Assembly: GCA_902781515.1 (NCBI GenBank)
Contig: CACZJU010000011.1
Coordinates: 1 to 64,000 of the forward strand
Reading direction: 5' to 3'
DNA length: 64,000 nt
Origin: an uncultured Bacteroidales bacterium
GTDB taxonomy: Bacteria > Bacteroidota > Bacteroidia > Bacteroidales > Bacteroidaceae
Shown here: in pieces, positions 58,915-64,000 of the stretch
Numbering within the stretch: position 1 is the stretch's first letter
How the letters are laid out: the number at the start of each line of letters is the position of its first letter
Made by a program: the position numbers and the translations under genes
The notes under the pieces: generated by a model
The model's database searches: none
What the model was told of the DNA's origin: nothing
Seen by the model: only the letters and a program-made list of their open reading frames with translations

Positions 58915-59105
58915 CTCGCGCGCGTTTTTATAAAAATGAAAAAATGTAAAAATGAAAAAATGTAAAAATGAAAGAATGAAAAAGTAAAAGAATGAAAAAG
59001 TGGGGGATATATGATAATATGGACAAGAGGAAGTGGCGGGGGCTGCTTTCCCAACTCTTTATTTTTTCATTCTTTCATTCTTTCATTCTTCTCGCTACGA
59101 GCTGT
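58915..59105 (+). repeat. Leader cassette shared with porW
   Basis: CTCGCGCGCGTTTTTATAAA (58915 onward), octamers of the AAAAATGA/AGAATGAA type to 58998, ATGAAAAAGTGGGGGATATA, a short core, then TTCATTCT octamers (59062-59093) that encode the signal peptide core, ending at the lipobox Cys codon. The two octamer sets are in inverse orientation. The cassette aligns with 18168-18312. Confidence 0.75.
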
Positions 59106-61085
59106 GGGGCAGATACGAACATCAGGAAGGGTGATGCAAAGTTTGCTATTGGTGAATACTACGATGCAGCCGTTGAATACAAGAAGGGGTATGGAAGAAC
59201 GTCGGTGAAGGACAAGCCAAAACGAGGCGAGAGAGCGTGGAAAATGGCAGAATGCTACCGCCGCATCAACTTCACCGCAAAAGCCATAGGTGCCTATCAG
59301 AATGCTGTACGCTACGGTTATCCCGACTCGATGGCAGTACTGCGACTGGCACAGATGCAGCACCGCAATGCCGACTACAAGAATGCTGCCAAGAACTACG
59401 AGCATTTCCTCGACTTCATCCCCAACGACGAACGGGCGCGACGCGGTTTGCAAAGCTGCGTGCAGTCGCCCCTGTGGAAGAAGAAACCCACGCTGTACAC
59501 CATAAAGAAGGAGCCAATTCTAAATTCGCGCCGCGCCGACTACTGTCCTGTGCTCTACGGCGACGAATGGGACCAATTGTACCTCTCTTCGTGCCGTCCG
59601 CAGGCTGCAGGCAACGAAACCAGCGGAATCACGGGCATGAAGGCAGGCGACCTGTTCCTGTCGAAGAAGGACGAAAAGGGAAAATGGCAACAGCCAGAGG
59701 CCTTCGAGTCGGAGGTGAACAGCAATTACGACGAGGGGGCCTGCTGCTTCTCGCCCGACGGCAAGACGATGTACTTCACACGTTGTGCCCATGATCCCAG
59801 CTATCCTCGATATGCACAGATATACACCAGTCAGCGAAGCGATGCCTCGTGGAGCAAACCCACCCTGCTGGAAATCTCGCGAGACACCTTATCGTCGTAT
59901 GCTCACCCTGCAGTAAGTCCCGATGGGCAGTGGCTCTACTTCACCAGCGATATGCCCGGTGGAATGGGCGGTTTGGACATCTGGCGCATCTCCATCATAG
60001 ACGGAGTTTTAGGAGGCGTAGAGAATCTGGGAGAGCCCATCAACACAGAGGGCGACGAGATGTTCCCCGTATTCCGTCCCAATGGCGACCTCTACTTCTC
60101 CAGCGACGGGCATGTGGGAATGGGCGGACTCGACCTCTTCATTGCCAAGCAGGACAGCACAGAAACGTGGACTATAGAGAACATGAAAGTGCCCATGAAC
60201 TCGCCGGGCGATGATTTCGGAATCACCTTCGAGGGACTGCACAACAGAGGATTCTTCTCATCGAACAGAGGCGACGCAAGAGGTTGGGACCACATCTACT
60301 CCTTCGAATGTCCCGAAGTGCTGCAGACGGTGAAGGGATGGGTGTATGAGAAAGACGGTTACGAACTGCCGCAAGGACTGGTTTATATGGTTGGCAACGA
60401 CGGAACAAACCTGAAACTGAGCGTTCGCGGCGACGGTTCGTTCGAACAGGAGATAAAGCCCAATGTCAGCTACATCTTCCTCGGAACCTGTAAGGGTTAT
60501 CTTAACCACACCGAAGAGCTGCGTATTGACACCAGCAGCGTGAGCAACGAATACGTGCTGCAGTTCCCTCTGGCAAGTGCTACAGGACCTGTGCTCGTCC
60601 GCAACGTGTTCTACGAATTCAACTCAGCAGAACTGACGCCGAACAGCACGCAGGCCCTCGACTCGCTTGTGGATTTGCTTAACGAGAACCCCAACATCAC
60701 CATAGAACTCGCCAGTCATTGCGACTATCGAGGCCCCGACGAATACAACGAACGACTGAGTCAGCGCCGTGCAGAGAGCGTGGTCAACTATCTTATAGAA
60801 CACGGGATAGCTGCCGACCGCTTGACACCTGTAGGCTACGGAGAGAGTCGTCCGAAGATAGTGGGTAGAAAGATGGCTGAGCTGAACCCCTTCCTTGCTG
60901 AAGGCGACACTCTGACCGAAAGCTTTATCCTCAAGCTCGAAAACGAAGAACGTCAGGAAATATGTAATGCGCTGAACCGCCGTACTGAGTTCCGCGTATT
61001 GCGCACCACATACGGTCTCTTCGACCCAATCGCCACCAAGCCCGAAGACTCTGCCGATAAGCCCGAAGAAGAAGAAAACCCTTAG
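58992..61085 (+). CDS. porE: T9SS lipoprotein PorE (TPR, propeller, CRD, OmpA-like)
   Basis: A 697-residue lipoprotein (Cys38, lipobox LATSC). Domains in order: tetratricopeptide repeats (about 42-160, GDAKFAIGEYYDAAVEYKKG), a WD40-like beta-propeller (about 185-470, with SPDGKTMYFTR, SPDGQWLYFTSD, RPNGDLYFSSDG), a carboxypeptidase-regulatory-like domain (about 475-540) and an OmpA-type peptidoglycan-binding domain (about 545-675, SHCDYRGPDEYNERLSQRRA). This order is that of PorE, which anchors the T9SS to peptidoglycan. The ATG at 58992 is preferred because the leader MKKWGIYDN matches the porW leader; the ATG at 59019 is the alternative. It overlaps the convergent PAP2 gene by 4 bp. Confidence 0.9.
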   Translation: MKKWGIYDNMDKRKWRGLLSQLFIFSFFHSFILLATSCGADTNIRKGDAKFAIGEYYDAAVEYKKGYGRTSVKDKPKRGERAWKMAECYRRINFTAKAIGAYQNAVRYGYPDSMAVLRLAQMQHRNADYKNAAKNYEHFLDFIPNDERARRGLQSCVQSPLWKKKPTLYTIKKEPILNSRRADYCPVLYGDEWDQLYLSSCRPQAAGNETSGITGMKAGDLFLSKKDEKGKWQQPEAFESEVNSNYDEGACCFSPDGKTMYFTRCAHDPSYPRYAQIYTSQRSDASWSKPTLLEISRDTLSSYAHPAVSPDGQWLYFTSDMPGGMGGLDIWRISIIDGVLGGVENLGEPINTEGDEMFPVFRPNGDLYFSSDGHVGMGGLDLFIAKQDSTETWTIENMKVPMNSPGDDFGITFEGLHNRGFFSSNRGDARGWDHIYSFECPEVLQTVKGWVYEKDGYELPQGLVYMVGNDGTNLKLSVRGDGSFEQEIKPNVSYIFLGTCKGYLNHTEELRIDTSSVSNEYVLQFPLASATGPVLVRNVFYEFNSAELTPNSTQALDSLVDLLNENPNITIELASHCDYRGPDEYNERLSQRRAESVVNYLIEHGIAADRLTPVGYGESRPKIVGRKMAELNPFLAEGDTLTESFILKLENEERQEICNALNRRTEFRVLRTTYGLFDPIATKPEDSADKPEEEENP

Positions 61086-61843
61086 AAAACGGCGGCGAAG
61101 GAGAGGCCGACGGTACGGGTGTTGTATTCGAAAGTAGGCACAAGCATCATAGATGTATCTGTCGGTCTGTTACGTTTACGCTTATCCAATCCAAACATTC
61201 TGCGTTCATAAGGCAAAAGCCAGTATGCAGCGTGACATGAAAGTATTCCTGCTCCAGCACCAGCCAAAACGTCGTTGATATAGCAACGGTCGTTGTACAT
61301 TTGCATGACTCCGATGCCTGTAGCAAAGGCGTACATACCCATTCCCCACCCCCATCCGCGTTCTACGCGCGTCTGTTCAGCAGCCATAAATGCAGCAGCG
61401 GTCTTAATGGAGAGGAAGGCGTGGTCGCCGTGACCGTCGGGACGAGGTTCGTGAACACAACGCCTGACAACAGGCATAGTGGTGTAGAGAAGAGCGTAGG
61501 AGGTAATCTTCACCAGCATACGGTCAACAAAGGAATGCTTAGGTTTTTTTCCCAATCCAACGACAGTAAGCTGGGCACCAAGTGTTGCCCAAGTCTCGAT
61601 ATTCACTTTGTGATGGGAACCGCGACCGCGCTGCATAGCGTCGCGCACATCGTACTTCATCTCCGACAGGCGGTGATTGCTGATGGCAACAGCACCCAGT
61701 CCTATCATTGCAGCAGGCACAATGACCTGCTGAGGACGGACACGACAGAATTCCGGCACTCGAATGGAATCCTTATCACGAGCCAACAGGGATATGGGCA
61801 CGAGAGTAAGAAGCCAACAAACGAGAAGCAGGCGATGTTTCAT
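61082..61843 (-). CDS. PAP2-superfamily membrane protein lacking catalytic His residues
   Basis: A 253-residue protein with a signal peptide (LLTLVPISLLARD) and several hydrophobic segments. The first PAP2 motif is recognisable (VRRCVHEPRPDG). The second should read SGH but is FLSIKTAAAF, so the proton-donating His is gone. The third, normally SR...H...D, is DRCYINDVLAGAGAGI without the nucleophilic His. The protein is therefore probably not a working phosphatase and may have kept a lipid-binding or structural role. It starts near asd and ends convergent with porE. Confidence 0.65.
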   Translation of the reverse strand: MKHRLLLVCWLLTLVPISLLARDKDSIRVPEFCRVRPQQVIVPAAMIGLGAVAISNHRLSEMKYDVRDAMQRGRGSHHKVNIETWATLGAQLTVVGLGKKPKHSFVDRMLVKITSYALLYTTMPVVRRCVHEPRPDGHGDHAFLSIKTAAAFMAAEQTRVERGWGWGMGMYAFATGIGVMQMYNDRCYINDVLAGAGAGILSCHAAYWLLPYERRMFGLDKRKRNRPTDTSMMLVPTFEYNTRTVGLSFAAVF

Positions 61844-61859
61844 TAAAAAGCAGGGAATA

Positions 61860-62870
61860 TCAGCCTATATTACCTACTTTCAACAAGTACTCCGCAATTT
61901 GAACTGCGTTCAAGGCTGCACCCTTCTTGATTTGGTCGGAAACGAGCCAGAAAGTGATGCCGTTGGGATTAGCAAGGTCCTTACGGATGCGACCTACGAA
62001 TACATCGTCGCAGTTCTCGTGGAAGAGAGGCATAGGATAGACCTTGTTCTGTGGGTCGTCCTCCAACTGCAGACCGTTGCCGTTCTTAATTGCTTCCTTG
62101 AACTCCTCGACGCTTACGGGGCGCTCTGTTTCTACCCAAACGCTTTCGCTGTGACAACGCAGAGAAGGAACGCGAACACACATTGCAGAACAATCGGCAT
62201 CGGTGTGCATGATTTTCTTTGTCTCGTTGTACATCTTCATCTCCTCCTTCGTGTAGCCGTTGTCGGTGAACACATCAATCTGAGGAATAACGTTGAAGGC
62301 CAACTGGTAGGCGAACTTGTCAACTGTGGGCTTCTCGCCTGCCAACACCTGACGGTACTGTTCGTAGAGCTCAGCCATAGCAGCAGCTCCAGCACCGCTG
62401 GCAGCCTGATATGAAGCAACATGTATGCGCTTGATGTGACTGATGTTTTCCAAAGCCTGCAGTGCAACTACCATCATGATGGTGGTGCAGTTGGGATTGG
62501 CAATAATGTTGCGAGGACGGTTGAGGGCGTCTTCAGCATTGCATTCGGGCACTACCAAGGGCACATCCTCATCCATACGGAAGGCTGAGGAGTTGTCAAT
62601 CATCACAGCACCATATTTGGTGATGGTCTCGGCAAATTCCTTTGAAGTACCGCCGCCTGCGCTGGTGAAAGCTATGTCAACACCCTTGAAATCGTCGTTG
62701 TGCTGCAACAGCTTCACTTCTATCTCCTTACCGCGAAATGTGTACTTAGTGCCTGCACTACGCTTAGAACCAAAAAGCAGAAGTTCGTCGATTGGGAAAT
62801 TTCTCTCATCCAGTACTCGCAGGAATTCCTGTCCTACTGCGCCGCTGGCGCCTACAATTGCTACTCGCAT
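61860..62870 (-). CDS. asd: Aspartate-semialdehyde dehydrogenase
   Basis: A 336-residue enzyme starting at the ATG 62868-62870; an earlier in-frame ATG falls inside the promoter and is rejected. It reduces aspartyl phosphate to the semialdehyde for lysine, threonine, methionine and cell-wall diaminopimelate. Motifs: [14 protein letters not shown] (NADP loop), [12 protein letters not shown], the catalytic Cys128 in [11 protein letters not shown], and the [14 protein letters not shown] stretch. Length is normal. A promoter and heptamer array lie upstream. Confidence 0.95.
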   Translation of the reverse strand: MRVAIVGASGAVGQEFLRVLDERNFPIDELLLFGSKRSAGTKYTFRGKEIEVKLLQHNDDFKGVDIAFTSAGGGTSKEFAETITKYGAVMIDNSSAFRMDEDVPLVVPECNAEDALNRPRNIIANPNCTTIMMVVALQALENISHIKRIHVASYQAASGAGAAAMAELYEQYRQVLAGEKPTVDKFAYQLAFNVIPQIDVFTDNGYTKEEMKMYNETKKIMHTDADCSAMCVRVPSLRCHSESVWVETERPVSVEEFKEAIKNGNGLQLEDDPQNKVYPMPLFHENCDDVFVGRIRKDLANPNGITFWLVSDQIKKGAALNAVQIAEYLLKVGNIG

Positions 62871-62897
62871 AGTCTTATATTTTAGAGTTTTGCGCTG

Positions 62898-62905
62898 CAA
62901 AGGTA
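62898..62905 (-). promoter_or_regulatory. -7 box for asd
   Basis: Minus-strand TACCTTTG, 28 bp upstream of the asd start. Confidence 0.65.
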
Positions 62906-62911
62906 CAAAAT

Positions 62912-62939
62912 AATTTTTAATTTTTAATTTTTAATTTTT
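62912..62939. repeat. Heptamer array AATTTTT x4 between divergent promoters
   Basis: Four perfect units separate the asd promoter (62898-62905) from the antiporter promoter (62950-62957), in the region where upstream promoter elements would sit. Confidence 0.8.
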
Positions 62940-62949
62940 ACTTTATTTG

Positions 62950-62957
62950 TATCTTTG
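62950..62957 (+). promoter_or_regulatory. -7 box for the antiporter gene
   Basis: TATCTTTG; expected transcription start near 62963, almost at the GTG codon 62962. Confidence 0.5.
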
Positions 62958-62961
62958 TGCC

Positions 62962-64000
62962 GTGATTCAGACATCTGCCTTAATAACCGACCCCACCTGG
63001 ATATTTTTCCTTGTGCTGGTGATAATCCTTTCAGCCCCTTTGTTGCTGAGGAGGCTTCGCATTCCGCCCATTATAGGACTAATGCTGGCAGGCGTGCTGA
63101 TAGGTCCCTTTGGATTTAACGTCTTCGAGCGCGACCGTTCGTTCGAGATTTTCGGACAGGTGGGCATCTACTACATCATGTTCCTTGCTGCGCTGGAACT
63201 GGATATGGGCAGCGTGTCGCACTATGGACGGCGCGGTCTGCAGTTCGGACTGCTCACGTTCCTCATCCCGTTCGCCCTCGGTTTCATTTCTGCACGATAC
63301 GTTCTGCATTACGGTCCGGAGACTTCAATGCTTTTGGCCTGCATACTTGCCTCTCACACGTTGGTATCATACCCCATAGTGGGGCGTTACGGCATAGGAA
63401 GGCACAGGAGTGTGGTAATCAGTGTTGTTGCTACAGCTATTGCCATCTTCCTGGCGTTGTTGATGGTGGCTATCACGGTCGGCCGCTTGCATGGGGATGC
63501 AGATTGGCTTTACTGGCTGCTGTTCACGCTGAAATGTGTTCTGTATGGAGTGTTCGTGGTGATGGTATTTCCGCGTGTGGGACGTTGGTTCCTGCGCCGC
63601 TACGATGATAGCGTAATGCAGTACACCTTCATCCTTGCCCTCGTCTTCCTCAGCGCATCGTTGGCAAAACTCGTAGGTTTGGAGGGACTGTTGGGAGCCT
63701 TCCTTGCCGGTTTGGTGGTGAACAGGCTCATTCCCCGCACCTCACCGTTGATGAACCGTATAGAGTTTGTCGGTAATGCCCTTTTCATTCCTTATTTCCT
63801 TATAGGTGTGGGAATGATAATAGATGTAAACATTCTTTTCTCGGATACTAATACGCTGTGGGTTGTTGCTGTGATCGTGGTCGCCGCGACTTTGGGCAAA
63901 TGGCTCGCAGCAGTAATAATGACAATAACTTCGAGTGGCGACCGCAACAGCGGAACCTTGATGTTCGGACTTACAAATGCTCATGCAGCAGGTGCCCTTG
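62962..64000 (+). CDS. Cation:proton antiporter, CPA2 family, 3' end outside the window
   Basis: 346 codons are open to the right edge. The protein has at least nine membrane segments, beginning WIFFLVLVIILSAPLLLRRL, with the family stretches IPPIIGLMLAGVLIGPFGFN, FLAALELDMGS and GLEGLLGAFLAGLVVNRLIP. This is the membrane domain of CPA2 (KefB/NapA-like) antiporters, which exchange Na+ or K+ for H+. The GTG at 62962 lies almost at the predicted transcription start; a TTG at 62947 is in frame but inside the promoter. The C-terminal part, and any regulatory domain, is missing. Confidence 0.88.
   Translation, partial: MIQTSALITDPTWIFFLVLVIILSAPLLLRRLRIPPIIGLMLAGVLIGPFGFNVFERDRSFEIFGQVGIYYIMFLAALELDMGSVSHYGRRGLQFGLLTFLIPFALGFISARYVLHYGPETSMLLACILASHTLVSYPIVGRYGIGRHRSVVISVVATAIAIFLALLMVAITVGRLHGDADWLYWLLFTLKCVLYGVFVVMVFPRVGRWFLRRYDDSVMQYTFILALVFLSASLAKLVGLEGLLGAFLAGLVVNRLIPRTSPLMNRIEFVGNALFIPYFLIGVGMIIDVNILFSDTNTLWVVAVIVVAATLGKWLAAVIMTITSSGDRNSGTLMFGLTNAHAAGAL

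Noticed and set aside
62870..62900. Longer asd start (10 extra residues)
   Set aside because: That start codon lies inside the -7 promoter box, so it would not be transcribed.

Overview
The window looks like chromosomal DNA of a Bacteroidales bacterium, most likely a Prevotella-like member of the Prevotellaceae. The reasons are the recurring Bacteroidetes promoter form (TAnnTTTG about 7 bases before the start, often with TTG/TTTG about 20 bases upstream), type IX secretion (T9SS) components and T9SS C-terminal sorting domains, a V-type ATPase operon of the Bacteroidetes layout (E, DUF2764 protein, A, B, D, I, K), a Mfa2/FimB-like lipoprotein, and an HU-like gene followed by a smalltalk peptide. 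No phage or insertion sequence was recognised. There is one tRNA (Pro, GGG) and no rRNA.

Layout. 1-11 kb is accessory in character: a frame-broken beta-helix surface protein, a YafQ-type toxin-antitoxin operon, a fimbrial lipoprotein that seems to be two lipoproteins fused, a membrane-bound AraC regulator, a HipBA module, and an HU-like/smalltalk locus set among tandem repeats. 11.5-18.3 kb carries a C10 peptidase, tsaE, porX and porW/sprE. 18.3-25.3 kb holds aroA, tRNA-Pro, a membrane pyrophosphatase, a GH43 enzyme and aroB. 25.4-35.3 kb is one co-directional run: three FKBP isomerases, a CotH-like protein, a C26-M19 fusion, a glutaminyl cyclase, sufE, dusB and a U32 protein. 35.3-46.4 kb (minus strand) is a DUF3316 protein, a topoisomerase IV subunit A-type gene and the V-ATPase operon. 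46.6-64 kb has a ferredoxin, porT, small lipoproteins, an epimerase, a broken Fic gene, a 1311-residue T9SS surface protein, an AAA+ ATPase, a sulfatase, porE, a degenerate PAP2 protein, asd and a truncated cation/proton antiporter.

How it fits together. Four T9SS parts (PorX, PorW, PorT, PorE) occur with likely T9SS cargo (C10 peptidase, CotH protein, 1311-residue protein). The glutaminyl cyclase fits the many signal peptides here whose predicted mature start is Gln. The membrane pyrophosphatase, V-ATPase and antiporter all bear on Na+/H+ energetics.

Main unexpected signal. Short tandem arrays of 7-9 bp units recur, often as inverted pairs around a core, and several run into coding sequence. 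Octamer or heptamer arrays encode the hydrophobic core of the signal peptides of PorW, PorE, a DUF3316 protein and PorT, and a heptamer array links the C10 peptidase to its sorting domain. PorW and PorE share a whole leader cassette. A separate hairpin element of about 57 bp lies just after the stop codon of two T9SS cargo genes, flanked by an 18-bp direct repeat that copies the terminal codons of the sorting domain. Both look like mobile or expandable elements and the arrays could act as phase-variation switches.
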